Of a DNA stretch of 64,000 bases, positions 10,485 through 21,310 are shown in pieces; positions within the stretch are counted from its first letter, which is position 1; every line of letters starts with the position of its first letter. A model generated the notes under the pieces. That model was not told where the DNA came from, searched no databases, and was given only the letters and a program-made list of their open reading frames with translations. The stretch is from Pohlia nutans (lineage: Eukaryota > Streptophyta > Bryopsida > Bryales > Mniaceae), in assembly GCA_022496805.1 (NCBI GenBank), contig CM040106.1:8804001-8868000 (forward strand). Direction: 5' to 3'. The position numbers and the translations under genes were made by a program.

Positions 10485-12435
10485 ATGAATATATTGAACC
10501 CTATTTTTTATCGCACGTTGTTTCTAAAATTTTCTCCAGTGAACCCCCCAAGCACCCCTCCAACCACTTCCCAACGCTCCCGGCGCCGCCGTCGTCTCCT
10601 CTCAGACGACCACAACAGTGACGCCTCTCAGGGAGAACGACACTCACAAAACTCCTTCTCCTACCAAATCCCTAACGCTTCTACTTTTACTCCTGTCAAT
10701 CTCTCTAACTCCAGTGTTCCCTTGCAGTCAGCCCGCTCTTCAGGTACCATTGATCAAGACCCTGCCAATCCCCAGCTTGGCCGTAACCCCTCAGCACCTG
10801 CAGATCCTATACCGCCACCATCAGCTGCCGTTCTCGGTGGAGCCGCCATGTCCGAACCAACTCCCACTCCAGCACCAATCCCTACTGCCACAGTGACCCC
10901 GGTAACCACCCCTGCCAATCTCTCCCAATATGTTGACCATCTTTGGATGTCTTTTTCAGTCCACGAAATGCTTAACATTCAAAGAGGACTGCCAGAATTT
11001 TCAACTTACGGTGCCAATAGTCTAGCTACGTCTGGTATGCCTGAGTCTGAAGTACATGAGTATCTTACTTGTCGCCACTCCTTCCCTCATGTTCCCTAAA
11101 AGCTCTTCCCCTCAGTTAGACCTGACGGTATCCTTGGCCAATTTTACCATTTAACGCAGATTCCCCATGGTACAGTAATTGACCCATCGACAGGCCTCTC
11201 GCATACTCACCCCATTGTAATTCGCTTTGATCACAGTTACAATGGCATGAAAAAACTAGATGTTCAGACTGCTGCACTTGCTAGGTTTGAATCCATGGGA
11301 ATTCCTTTGGCTAACCGGCTCCGTGAACCAATTTCTGCTCTTATCCACCCACAAACTAAAAACTGGTTAGGCTTCCTTAAAGTGGACCTTCTTAACCCTG
11401 GCACAGACGGCATTGCACTCCTTAATGGAGATCGCATTTTTACCCTTCAGCTTCAAGACCTCAATTACACTATCAGTACGGTCGAAAAAGGCTTTGACTT
11501 TCCGTCTACTGCAAACAACCGTAGACTAGAACTACAAAGTCCTATCCTTGCCAAATACACATCCAGGCAGCTACTCGGTTAACTTACTAGACATGGATAC
11601 CTAGCAGGTGCGAACCTAGAGTTCATTGGGGTTACAAAGTGCACTAAAGAATTAGAATCCGATAAGATCACTGTAGCCTCTGACTATACCAAACGCTACC
11701 TTCTAGACACACCCATTCTCTTTGCAGGACACATGCTCATTATCCAAACCCCACCGGATAGATCTTCCAACCCCAACACCCCTGAAGCCCTCACCACGTC
11801 CATCCTAGTTAGAGGTCTACCGGTGGAGTATTCCCAACTCCAAATTACCACCGCATTGCACAAACTGCTGAGTCCCAAGAATGTTTTATCTGTGACTTAT
11901 AACCGTGCAGAAGGTGTTACCTTAGGAAGACACGACGGCGTAGCTACTATACGCTGTCTCAATTCCACTGTTTACACCCATTGGTGTAACAGAAAAGGCG
12001 TCCCTCTCCTCGGTAAGCACATTGACTTTGCTCCTCACAATAAAAGTCTAGTTGTAGCCAATCCAATTCCTACAGCCTGAGTTCAAGACCAGCGCCCTAC
12101 AAGGGAAGTCTTAGCGGAAGCAATTAGTGCACTCAAGAATGAGACTTCTTCTTCTCCATCCTTTTCTCAACTCGAAACTACTATCCAGGAAGTTGAAGAC
12201 AGACTGCGCACTCATATCTCCACTATTGGCAGCAACATCAACTCTCACACCTCTGTTAAAGTTGACGCATCTCCATCAGCACAACTATCTTATACACCAG
12301 CTCCAGCAGCTTACCTCTGCTTCACGAGCATATAGTGATGAGATGGAAGGTATCTTTACGGCACTTAAACGAGGACCTGCCGTAGCTCAAACGTCACTCC
12401 TCCCACCTCCCCCCTCTACCCCTCCACATGAATAG
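10485..12435 (+). pseudogene. Non-LTR retrotransposon (LINE) ORF1 protein, decayed
   Basis: One reading frame continues from ATG 10485 to 12335, interrupted only by TAA 11097, TAA 11580 and TGA 12078. It slips once near 12295 to finish at 12435. The product begins with a Pro/Ser/Thr-rich region containing an Arg cluster (QRSRRRRRLLSDD). A conserved-looking middle follows (GQFYHLTQIPHGTVIDP and so on; about residues 205-365). After that comes an RRM-like segment beginning TTSILVRGLPVEYSQLQIT, with matching strand-like blocks VLSVTYNR and GVATIRCLN. It ends in a helical stretch (EVLAEAISALKNE; LETTIQEVEDRLRTHI) that may be a coiled coil. RRM-containing ORF1 proteins bind element RNA in many LINEs. 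The family assignment comes from position (followed by an endonuclease ORF) and this architecture. Confidence 0.6.
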
Positions 12436-14967
12436 AAGACCATATACACATCAAGGGTTGCTGCAGAATTTACCTAAGCTTCTAGTTCTTCTTTACTTGT
12501 TCTTTTGCGCTTCATTAGCAATAGAATTTGCTGCTATTTTCTATCTATCCCCACATCCCCCATGTTTTTCTGAGTGCAATAAAAACGACTTTTATTGTCC
12601 ATTTGGTGTCACAACACTCTCTCCCTCTCCTCGGTCTTGTCTTGTCTTCACACACTCAATCCACAGACTCTATGACTCTCCCCACTACCATCACAATTTC
12701 TACCTTCAAATTGCTACCTGCATGCCCTTCTATGACTGCTTCAATCCCCTTCTAACACCATCGCCTTACAACACTCCCAAATTCTCCTTTCTCACCTCCC
12801 CTACCCTCAGCACACTCTTAAACCCTAATCGCCAAACCCAAACACCTCAGACATTCTCTCTTACTGTTCCCACCAACTTCTCATACCCTTACCGCCCACT
12901 CTCGCAACATATCTTAACCACGATTGCCCCAACTCCCTCTCATCTCTCTCAGCATACACCCTTCCTCCCTCTCCTGACCTACACTATAGACCCACCTCTT
13001 TCAGTCCATCTCTCCCTAAACACAACACCTCCTTAATTTGCCTTCCTGATTACACAAAAATCGACCCGAGCGTACCTGCATCGTGGCTGCACTCGCTCGA
13101 AGCTGCCAATCGCCCAGCGAACCCACCTCCACACTCCAGGACCAACGCCCCAACTACCCAGACCTCTGCACGATGGCTCTCTCCCCTCTCACTCTGCATC
13201 CTATCCAACTACAATCCTTATGATACCCGGCCCCTCACTCTTACCACCCCTCTACTGGATACCCGCCCAACACGAGCCCTTGCTCAACGACCCCTGCATT
13301 TCTCAACACGTTTTATACCCCACTGCTATCCTTCCTCCATCAAGCCCCTTGTTGATACCCCCCCTTAGTCTTGATAACCGCCTTACTCTCATCCCCGCCC
13401 TCACAGTCTATAACCGTCAATACCCGCGTGGGCCATACCCAGCCTCCTACACTCTCCCCTGCTCCCCTGCCCCCCCCTCTCCATCTCTGTCACCACCTCC
13501 CTAGTCCCCTCCCATACAGTCTCACTCCCCTTATTCAAAAAACTTCTTTACTCATATACACCCACCTTTTTCCTTAAAAAATTCCACCATTCACTACTTA
13601 AACTCCCTATACAATTACTCCCCTCTATCTCCCCTCTCGATAATCTTCTCCTATCTACAATTACATCTTCACCACACCACAACTTCCATTCCTCCACTCT
13701 TTCCATTCCCCTCTTTTACATCCCTCGTTGGACTCGGCCTAACGGCCTCGTCCACAATATGCACCAAATTCACCCTCATCCGGAATTCCACTCCTTCTAT
13801 TCATATATTTTTTGGAACATCACCTCAAACAATCCTTCTTCCTTTCTCTTTTTTGATCTCCCCATCCTTATCCCCCCCATGCCCAATTTATTCTCCACTG
13901 TCATTCTAACATCCGCTATTTACAAAAAACTCTCCTACAGACATCCACAACTATCCAGCATTACTAAATTAATCATCCCTCTTAATCTACTTCTCCTTCT
14001 GTGCGGCGATATTGAAACTAACCCAGGGCCTATGCCTAATATCTTCGCTCAATATCCTCCTCAACACAAACAAAGATCTAAATTATACTTTCTTCCATGT
14101 ACTATAAAATTCCAACCTGAGTATCAACACCTAGCTACAACCTTTTCACCCCTTGTCCAATCTACACATCCCCAACACCAAAATACTAACCAATCATACC
14201 CTCAACTTGCACTATATATCCACCACAACTAGCACCACCATTTCGCTAGATTTATATTTGCTCTCATCACTACTTTACACCCTGACCTAATCATTTGCAA
14301 TCAACTCATCTCCCAACCTCTTTACTCCTGTTGGACAAACAAATTACTTGACACACTCGCATCTCTTCCAAACCCCCCCGAACGACACATCCACACTCCA
14401 CATCCATTCACTCACTTCACCAACACACACCAAAATATCATCCACCCCCCTCCCACCATCCATACAGATCTCTATAACTTCATCCGCCAAACCACACCCC
14501 CCCAACATTGCCAACATTATCCACACAATTCCCCTTTCTACCAATCCAATTACTCCAAGAATCTCTCAGAATCCATGAGCCCATTACTGAATACAATTGC
14601 CCCCCCCTCTTCCCCCCTATTCTCATCCTCCTCTACAATCTACATCACACTCCGCCCCTGCCACACAAATCATTACCTGGAATGCATCTTCTCTCAATAC
14701 TACTTTACCAAACATACAATCCCTAATTAACAACCCCATTGCACCCCTTGCAATCATAGCCATCCTAGAAACCAAATTTACCTCCAATAAATCTACAAAA
14801 TATATACAAACCCGATTCCCCCAGTATAAACTCATCTTTAACCACACACACTCCTTAACCAGATGCATCCAACAACAAAAACCATATACTCCTTCTCCCG
14901 GAGGTCTTCTCACACTTATCCACATTAAATACGCTTACCCAAGGAACATTACAAAGCTGCCCTCTCC
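12428..14967 (+). pseudogene. LINE ORF2, N-terminal part with 2A-like motif and APE-type endonuclease start, 3'-truncated
   Basis: The region overlaps the ORF1 end by 8 bp and is G-poor. Its opening frame, 12428-13036, is hydrophobic then low-complexity. A second frame, 13759-14232, holds a hydrophobic run (LNLLLLLC) directly followed by GDIETNPGP. A third frame from 14597 starts the endonuclease: QIITWNASSLNTTLPNIQS, then AIIAILETKFTS and SPGGLLTLIH. This matches the N-x(n)-E-T beginning of apurinic/apyrimidinic-type LINE endonucleases. The catalytic His/Asp part and the reverse transcriptase are absent because sequence typical of element A begins near 14960-14968. At least two frame slips separate the segments. 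The reading order hydrophobic - 2A - endonuclease matches non-LTR elements of animals and protists that carry 2A motifs. Confidence 0.65.
14005..14031 (+). other. 2A-type ribosome-skipping motif (GDIETNPGP)
   Basis: Codons at 14005-14031 read GDIETNPGP, which meets the 2A consensus D(V/I)ExNPGP exactly. The preceding residues are Leu-rich (LLLLLC), as in functional 2A peptides. In known cases the ribosome skips the bond between Gly and the final Pro, so the upstream leader would be released from the endonuclease/RT protein. Confidence 0.8.
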
Positions 14968-15030
14968 ATTGAGGACGTGAACTAGAAATTACCCGTAACG
15001 AAGACAATGAGCAGTGACTGTAATGTATGT

Positions 15031-15430
15031 GCATACTAAGATGCTATCCAATTGAGGACGTGATGGGAGTAACGTGCTGTCTTCCCCTATGGGACTCTAA
15101 AGAGGGATCCTCCGATAGGAACCAATGACCCATATCACATCAAACAACACATCAACTCTAAGGCTAGAAACAAACAAATGTGTCATGAAAAGTAAAATCT
15201 GCTTGACGAGAGTATCCCGGAAGGAAGTCTATGGGCATTGTCTGTAATGTGCGTTCCCCCCCCTTTCCGTGAAATTTTAACGGGGGATCATTCGATAGCA
15301 ACCAATAAACTATATCGTATCAAACAAAATATAGATTCGGTAGCTATAAACAAACAAATGTGTCATGAAAAGTAAAATCTTCTAGGAAAGAGCATCTCGG
15401 AAGGAAGTCTATGCACAATTATTGTGATGT
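15031..15430. repeat. 180-bp tandem duplication at the left end of element A
   Basis: The block 15121-15240 is repeated at 15301-15420 with a period of exactly 180. Both copies contain CAAACAAATGTGTCATGAAA and AGTAAAATCT, and each is preceded by a degenerate A-type palindrome (near 15103 and 15285). A third partial match (AAGATGCTATCC) joins 15452 and 15041, so the unit includes the 3' end of the HAD gene. Confidence 0.8.
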
Positions 15431-15450
15431 TCAGGAAAATTTAAATTAAC

Positions 15451-15957
15451 CTAAGATGCTATCCCTCCAAGGATGTGTTGGGCTAATGGGCTCTCCTTTC
15501 CTATGGGACTCTGACCGCCGCACAGGGGGTTGGCTTCCACATAGGTTGGCTCAACCTGGGCAGACAAGAAGAGGCCTTGCAGCCAAGGTTTTAGGACGAT
15601 ATTAAGGAACTTGTTCTGAACGTCTTCTGACCACGTGGAAGGGTGAATGGCTTGGAATTCAAAATTCAAAAGATTTTTCTCTGGGCTGTCATCAATAAGT
15701 AGGATATAGTCCGTGCTCTCTAGTCTAGTTTGCCTTGCGACCTTCTCAACATCCTTCAAGAAGTATGGCTTATGTGGATTGCTCTGACGTTTCGCCAATG
15801 ACACTGTACAGGCTTCTTGACTCATTATATGAATTTTACCCCTCTCTAATCTAGTATTTGAGATAAGGTGTTTTACCATGTCATCAACCTTATTCGTTTG
15901 TGCCGCACTCCAAATTGTGATAGAGTGAACAATCTCATGCGGCCAGTTCGCGTATAT
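15451..15957 (-). pseudogene. FCP1/SCP-like HAD protein of element A, 5'-incomplete
   Basis: The minus-strand frame is open from about 15957 to the stop at 15451. It includes a strand motif HSITIWSAAQTNKVDDMV, equivalent to the HAD motif II (Trp-Ser-[AS]) region of FCP1/SCP/TIM50-like phosphatases, and the acidic motif III LLIDDSPEKN. The catalytic motif I (DxDxT/G) should be upstream (15960-16140) but is not readable, so a first exon or the domain start is missing. The C-terminus (LVKPWLQGLF-like LKPWLQGLFLSAQ, then VEPTYVEANPL) aligns with the element B copy at 42054. It is the last gene of the minus-strand block, in the same place as in B. The start codon at 15879 is internal to the domain. 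Confidence 0.6.
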
Positions 15958-16144
15958 TCATTGAACAGATGGACTCACATACGACGAGACATTCCATGTT
16001 AGTCATAAAGAAAGAGAATGACTACGTCCGATGAATTTCTTAAAAGTAAACAGTCATATGAACTGTCAATGTTGTCTTCAAACCACATCAACAGTTCGGG
16101 TAGAGATTGGCTCATTAGTCACTACCCACTAGAAGACTATTGAC

Positions 16145-16740
16145 TAGTACCTTTTTTTGGATTCAATGCATGGAGATCAGTAGCCGCATCCTGAAGAATG
16201 GCCTCCATGTCTTCACCGTAGTTTGGGACACCGACTTGCACGGCTTAACTTGGTGAAGCCTGTGTCGATAAGTGAACCTGTAGAGTGGGGACAACATCTG
16301 GCGTAAGAGCTGCCAATGCCGTCATCGCCTTGCTTACGTTGCACTCCTCCACATTGTCACGAGGAAACTCATATCTAATAGAGAGACTGACGCGCTCTAG
16401 TGGTTCTTGTGATTGGGGTGTTTCACATGCCATAAATCGCGCAGTCTTCATAACCGTGTTGCCACCCTCGGTTCGGAACACTCAAGTCACCACACTTCTA
16501 CCACCTTGGACTACAGTAGGTCCAACAAAATTGAAGTCAAGAAGTGATGGGCGCGCCTTCCTTACTCTGGCTAATATGCCAACTGCGTTCCTAAGATCAT
16601 CGGAGGCCTCATTCAGATACTCAGGCTGCAGCTACATAAACCCCGATCCCTGCATCTGCGAGTAGGAACATTCATCGGTCAATTGATGAGTCCACCTTGG
16701 ATTTATATATGGGGTGTTACTCGTCTTCGACACCGGGAAA
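16145..16740 (-). pseudogene. Unknown element A protein, in-frame stops
   Basis: A single minus-strand frame is readable from about 16740 to 16145 with isolated stops. It includes EASDDLRNAVGILARVRKAR, LLDFNFVGPTVVQGGRSVVT, RFMACETPQSQEPLERVSLS and VGVPNYGEDMEAILQDAATD. The coding character (regular codon use, conserved-looking phrases) is better than that of neighbouring frames. I do not recognise a family. It lies between the HAD gene and the QDEG-repeat region and may be an exon of either. Confidence 0.4.
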
Positions 16741-16865
16741 TACACCACTGATCGGAGGAACCATGGATCTTTGGAGACATACTGGTTGTTAGATACTTCT
16801 GTCCCCTGAAAGGACCACAGACTAGAGGTTTCAAGATATCATCCAAAGCATTAGGCATCGCATCT

Positions 16866-16885
16866 TATCGGGGGATCCCCCGATA
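16866..16885. promoter_or_regulatory. A-type palindrome (perfect)
   Basis: Perfect 20-bp palindrome TATCGGGGGA followed by its reverse complement, a G-variant of the family sequence. It lies outside the coding frames of element A. A degenerate copy is at 17250-17270. Confidence 0.85.
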
Positions 16886-17330
16886 GAACACGTTAACTGC
16901 ACCCTAGAGTATGCTTTGGTCACTGCAATATTAAGCGTTTACTTAGGGAAAACAATGAAATATTAGAATTCTCTTATCTTGTTCACAAGTAAACTAATTT
17001 ACATGCATTACACTGTAGTGTTCAAAAGATTCATTTACTGTACATGCTACCTACATATCAGTATTGGACGCCTGCATGATGGGGAAAACATGCATGTGAA
17101 TCTTACAAATATCACACAACAGACTTGTCCATCCACAATTTACAAGTCACACCTAAATGTATCGGATAACCGCTAGTTATGACCTACTATGCCCTCATAA
17201 TCATGACCAGGACCCGTGTAATCGTCGTCCTCTTTCGTGCCCATGCTACCATCGGAGGATCCTCTAATAGAGCTCACACCACACTCCGCTCGGCTTTGCA
17301 ACAACCCAACCTCGCTATCTTGAACTAGAC

Positions 17331-17760
17331 TTAAGCCAAAGACATCCTAGCTTTTGAGCGCGTCAATGCCGGAAGACCCCTACTTGTCCTGTCTTGTGCC
17401 CATCGGATCCTGACATTCAGTTTGCCCTTCGATTGGGTGTGCCTCGAGGTCCTTATCTTGCGCACCCTCAACCTGCTCAAGCTCATCCTGCCCACCCTCA
17501 GCTTGCACACCCCCACCTTGCACACCCCCATCATGCCCACCCTCATCCTGCCCTTCGTTTGGGTCTGCCTCGAGGTCCTCATCCTGCGCACCCTCATCTT
17601 GCTCACGCTCATCCTGCGCAACCCCAACCTGCGCACCCTCATCCTACTCACGCTCATCCTGCCCACCCTCATGTTTCCCACCCTCATCTTGCACACCCCC
17701 TTCTTGGACACCCCCATCCTGCCTACGCTCATCCTGCCTGTCCACCACTGCTTACACATA
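17331..17760 (-). pseudogene. QDEG-repeat low-complexity coding segment
   Basis: The minus-strand phase that avoids the composition artefact reads as acidic repeats such as GGQDERE, GAQDEDLEADPNEGQDEGG and GGVQGGGVQAEGGQDEL. It has two stops and sits on a 12- to 33-bp minisatellite visible on the plus strand as CACCCTCATCCTGC units. It is probably a disordered acidic region of an element A protein, adjacent to the Lys-rich repeat exon. The other frames (Met/Arg/Val-rich, or His/Pro/Ala-rich) are shadows of the same repeat. Confidence 0.45.
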
Positions 17761-17930
17761 CATGGGGCTCCTCGTCTAGCAGCCTATTAATTTTGGCAAT
17801 CTTCGCAGCGAATGCAGATTTGTATCAAGTGAGCTACAATGTCTCCTTACTATATCATCGATCACCCTCACCCTCACTCCCACCCGTGATGTGCTGATCT
17901 CCTCCTGTGTCAACTCCCTTGACATCACCC

Positions 17931-18782
17931 TCAACCATCTTCGCAGATGCTATCAAGATTTTCAATCAACTCATCTGGAGTCTTATCCCTCGTCGGTTTC
18001 TGCTTCTTCTTCTTCTTAGTAACAGGCTCAGCCACAGGAGCCTGAGCCTCAGTCCCAGGGTTTGACTTCTTCTTCTTCAAAGTCTCAGGCCCAGCCTCAG
18101 AAGCCTGAGACTCAATTCCAAGGTTTGACTTCTTCTTCTTCTTAGTTTCAGACTCAGCTTCTGGAGCTTGAGCCTCAGCCCCAGGGTTTGAGTTCTTCTT
18201 CTTGTTAGTCTCAGGATTAGCCACAGGAGCTTGAGCCTCAGTCCCAAGGTTTGACTTCTTCTTCTTTTCACGCGGTGCGTCAGCCCCGGTCCCAGAATCC
18301 GTCACACTCGTACGATCTGCTCTTGCTTTCTGCTGCACTCCACTCATATGGACTAGCCCAGACGAAGGACCATATGTCGACTTCTTCTTTGTGCTCACCT
18401 TAGCAGAATCCATCTGGGGAACAACTGCTGGCATCTCGTTCGTTGAAGGCTTCTCAGCGGCCCCAACATCACGTTGAATTGAAGAACCTGGCATGTTCTG
18501 AAGCTCTTCTTCAGCTGAAGACGCCGGGATAACCTTCTGCTTCTTGAGCTGTTTAGGGGGACCGTAATTAACTCCAGCAAAGGACAAAGTCTTCTTTGCT
18601 GAAACTTGAGCGGATGACCCCGCTATCGCGTCCAGCCCTCCTATATCCTCCTCCGCATCCGAATCGCTGCTTGGTTCGTCCGTATCATCAGGAACACTAT
18701 CGATGTCTCGGCTAGTCCATATGAGTTCAACAGTCTTCTTGGCTGATTGAACTAGTCCTTCATATCCCACCACCTCCACCAC
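17931..18782 (-). CDS. Lys/Glu repeat protein, likely C-terminal exon of the element A long gene
   Basis: The minus-strand open frame has no stop until 17931. It opens with an acidic Ser/Asp stretch (DDTDEPSSDSDAEEDIGG), then a basic region. Four tandem 21-residue units follow (18000-18265), each of the form KKKKSNxGxEAQAPxAxPET; the underlying minisatellite has a 63-bp period. The tail is KKKKKQKPTRDKTPDELIEN. There is no ATG at the 5' end, so this is an exon. It occupies the same position, and has the same acidic-then-basic character, as the 44558-45097 exon of element B. Nuclear localisation is plausible from the basic clusters. Low-complexity content prevents family assignment. Confidence 0.55.
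   Translation of the reverse strand: MVEVVGYEGLVQSAKKTVELIWTSRDIDSVPDDTDEPSSDSDAEEDIGGLDAIAGSSAQVSAKKTLSFAGVNYGPPKQLKKQKVIPASSAEEELQNMPGSSIQRDVGAAEKPSTNEMPAVVPQMDSAKVSTKKKSTYGPSSGLVHMSGVQQKARADRTSVTDSGTGADAPREKKKKSNLGTEAQAPVANPETNKKKNSNPGAEAQAPEAESETKKKKKSNLGIESQASEAGPETLKKKKSNPGTEAQAPVAEPVTKKKKKQKPTRDKTPDELIENLDSICEDG
18000..18265 (-). repeat. 63-bp coding minisatellite
   Basis: About four and a half units with period 63 nt, each beginning (minus strand) with an AAGAAGAAGAAG run and encoding KKKKSNxGxEAQAP. The period is a multiple of three, so the frame is maintained. Confidence 0.85.
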
Positions 18783-18866
18783 TTTGGATCCCCGAGTTTG
18801 TCACAGGCAGTGAACTAGTCAAATAAAGTTGTAGTAAAAATCAAAGTAGGCATGGCATGGCGACAT

Positions 18867-18919
18867 CCTATTGGGGGATCCTCCGATAGCAACATCCTAT
18901 CCGAGGATCCTTCGATAGG
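18867..18919. promoter_or_regulatory. Two adjacent A-type palindromes
   Basis: Near-perfect copies at 18867-18889 (arms CTATTGGGGGA / TCCTCCGATAG) and 18897-18919 (CTATCCGAGGA / TCCTTCGATAG), 30 bp apart. They lie in the gap between exons at 18782 and 19030, probably in an intron. Confidence 0.8.
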
Positions 18920-19029
18920 ATCAACCCATTACAATGACTCCATAGTGAGTAAGAACTAAATTGAAACAAATGGGCACCATCTGATCTAATGAGCGAATTC
19001 ATCTATAACAAAACTGGACGGATAAGAGG

Positions 19030-20492
19030 GGAATCAAACGTACCAACCCAAGATGTCTGAATGTGGGACCTCCACCGATGTTTACGAGGACTGTTGTATC
19101 ATTGAAGCCAAATCCCAAAGCGAGCGCTATGGCCTCTATGTTCAAATCGGCCTTCTTTGGATCAAGGAACGGACGGGGTGAATCTGGGAAGTCCTCGGCG
19201 TCAATTACATTCGGCAGTGGAAATGGAACTCCGTCACCGAAGTAGTGCTTAAATCTTGCCTATTGTGTCCGATCACTCTCTTGCCCAAAGTAGAACATTA
19301 TATACAGTGCCGTCTTCTTGTGCATAGCAGTATCGCATAATTTGTCATTGGCTGCACACAAGTAGATGACGGACACAACGTCCCACACAAGTAACTTCGT
19401 ATGTTGTGCTCGCCATTTCAAGTATTCATGGATAAACAGGAATCCCTGCTCGGCCATGATGAAAATTCCTGGGATATAGGCCATTTAAGAATCGCCCTCT
19501 CCGCTTTCCATGGACCTAAGCAGCATGTTGAAATACGCAGGTTCCACATTGATAGGACTCTGGCGCTCTCTGTCAACGAAGGGACAGACTAGAACAACTT
19601 TCTGCTCCTGCCCTCTCCATGCTTTTACGTCCACATCATAGAGGCTGTTGCCAATGGTTCCTGTGCCCCTTCCCAAAACTTTGTGGAAGTAGTTCTAAGA
19701 CAAGGCATCTGCACTACTCTGACTCGTCTCCAAATTTGCTGTATTACTTTCTTTGGCATCCCAAAGAGAGTGTAGCACTTGCGGACAATCCTTTGGGTTA
19801 GTGGACTTGTTAAGGTTTCATCCACGCTTTTCAAAAAAGGTCTTTCTAGCGTTAGTTTTACTGAGTCTGCCATGCCATAAACTAAAGTCCGCTTCCGTGA
19901 TATTGAGCGTCTGAGTAAGAGCGTCGTATTCAGCATCTGTATATGGGACGTAAGATTGCTCCTTGCTTGAGAGAGGATGATCGGCTTTCCAATACATCAG
20001 CTCGTTCTTGATTAGTTGGATCTCCTTCACGAGACCTGCTGCATCCTTTAAGCTCTCCATCGAAGGCATCTGGCTCTTAGCCTTAGAAGACTTTAAAGAG
20101 ATATGTTTGGACTTTACCCTCCCTGCAAGGTCAAGTATTTTGGAATCCCTCAATCCGTAAAGCGGCTGAAAATCCAATTGCATGAGGGGACCAGCCTTCT
20201 TAGATGAACTTACAACGGCATGATCACCTGAGGCTACTGTCGGCGTCCCCTCCCCAATACTTGTCTTAAGCGGAGGATATTTCCCAAAACAATCCGGAAG
20301 ATGGCCCTCCAACCAATCGTCCTGAATATGCACCCATACTTGATAAGCCTGGTCGTTTGCGTGTAGCAAGGGGATCGTAGGAGCATCGGCAGTCACGCCT
20401 ATTTTTTTCACTTCGTCTCGGTCATTATCAACACCAACGCATCGACAAAATTCTGCAAGAGTATCATCCTCGTTAGTCAACTTTCAAAGGTT
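19030..20492 (-). pseudogene. Middle coding region of the element A long gene
   Basis: Coding resumes at 20492 after a consensus acceptor (TATTCTACAG). It reads EDDTLAEFCRCVGVDNDRDE, LHANDQAYQVWVHIQDDWLE and so on to LWHGRLSKTNARKTFFEKRG near 19820. The frame slips there, then continues in another phase (GTGTIGNSLYDVDVKAWRGQ; VEPAYFNMLLRSMESGEGDS). It slips again near 19485 to AYIPGIFIMAEQGFLFIHEY, passes an in-frame TAG at 19260 and continues to GGGPTFRHLGL near 19030. It corresponds in order to the 45337-46660 exon of element B. There is no recognisable enzyme motif. Two slips and one stop mark it as inactive. Confidence 0.5.
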
Positions 20493-20624
20493 CTGTAGAA
20501 TACAAACTTTAAAAATGAGCACGCGCTCCCTATCGGAGGATCCTCCGATACAGCCGGTATTCACACATGACTACTACAACTGTTGACTGCAACTATTCAA
20601 TGACAACCGGGATCCAAATCATAC
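20493..20624 (-). other. Intron containing an A-type palindrome
   Basis: The donor GTATGA on the minus strand follows the exon ending HGHKHTREYL. The acceptor is TATTCTACAG at 20493. The perfect 20-bp palindrome TATCGGAGGA plus reverse complement occupies 20531-20550. Confidence 0.65.
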
Positions 20625-21310
20625 GAGGTACTCTCTTGTATGTTTATGCCCGTGCAATGCCGGCTGTAGCAAGCCTATATCCTTCCATTTTCTACCGGTG
20701 GTGCCTAGCTGCCCAAGGAATGTCGATTCAGTGCGGTGCTCGGCGATATCCTGATTCAGCACCCTCGACAAATGCATCAAGATGTCGTGCTTCGACAGCG
20801 GTGCCCAAACTAGGGTTAACTTGAATTGGGCAGCTCCTTCCTCATCAAGCTTCGGTAAACAAGCCTCCGCTATGAGTCGCCTGTGAGCTTCCACATTGTG
20901 CTGCCCTCCGATTATGTAGAGACACGTCTACGCCGTGATCTCCTTCCTCAGTGGAGTCGACTCAAAAAAGGTGGCCGGTGGATACTCCTCTTTCTTCTGC
21001 TCCTTGTTCATGGGCTTCCCTTTCAATGGTAGCAAATACAGGTGTTGCCTCACCATCTGGAATGACGACATAAGCCGTTTCTGTGCTAGTAATGCCTCCA
21101 CCTTCTTTTCGTGGATTGGTCTATATACAATTTTCCTCGGAGGTGCCGAGTACAGTTTAGCGATGTCTACTAGCATCTCTTTACCAGAGTTGGGATTTGA
21201 TTGGAAAGGAATTCCACCAAAAATGTACACGGGGTTGAACTCTGCCTCTTACAGCCTTTTGATAGCCAGCTGTTTCTCCGTGCTCAGTTGTCGTAGCACG
21301 TAGTACCGGA
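20625..21310 (-). pseudogene. ParB-like 'DGQH' domain exon of the element A long gene
   Basis: One minus-strand frame runs from about 21310 (LRQLSTEKQLAIKRL) through YIFGGIPFQSNPNSGKEMLV, PPRKIVYRPIHEKKVEALLA and LMSSFQMVRQHLYLLPLKGK. It passes a TAG at 20928 and continues with YIIGGQHNVEAHRRLIAEAC, LTLVWAPLSKHDILMHLSRV and HGHKHTREYL. The pattern is a helix-rich 'promise' segment followed by a hydrophobic strand and GQHN with a downstream helix. It resembles the ParB/DndB-type DGQHR motif and aligns with IIDGQHS in element B (47158-47178). ParB-like folds bind DNA and in several families hydrolyse nucleotides. The biochemical role here is unknown. The CCGG-rich insertion lies immediately upstream. 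Confidence 0.6.

Noticed and set aside
17394..17897. His/Pro/Ala-rich plus-strand protein
   Set aside because: Shadow of the minisatellite; the minus strand gives the QDEG reading in line with neighbouring exons.
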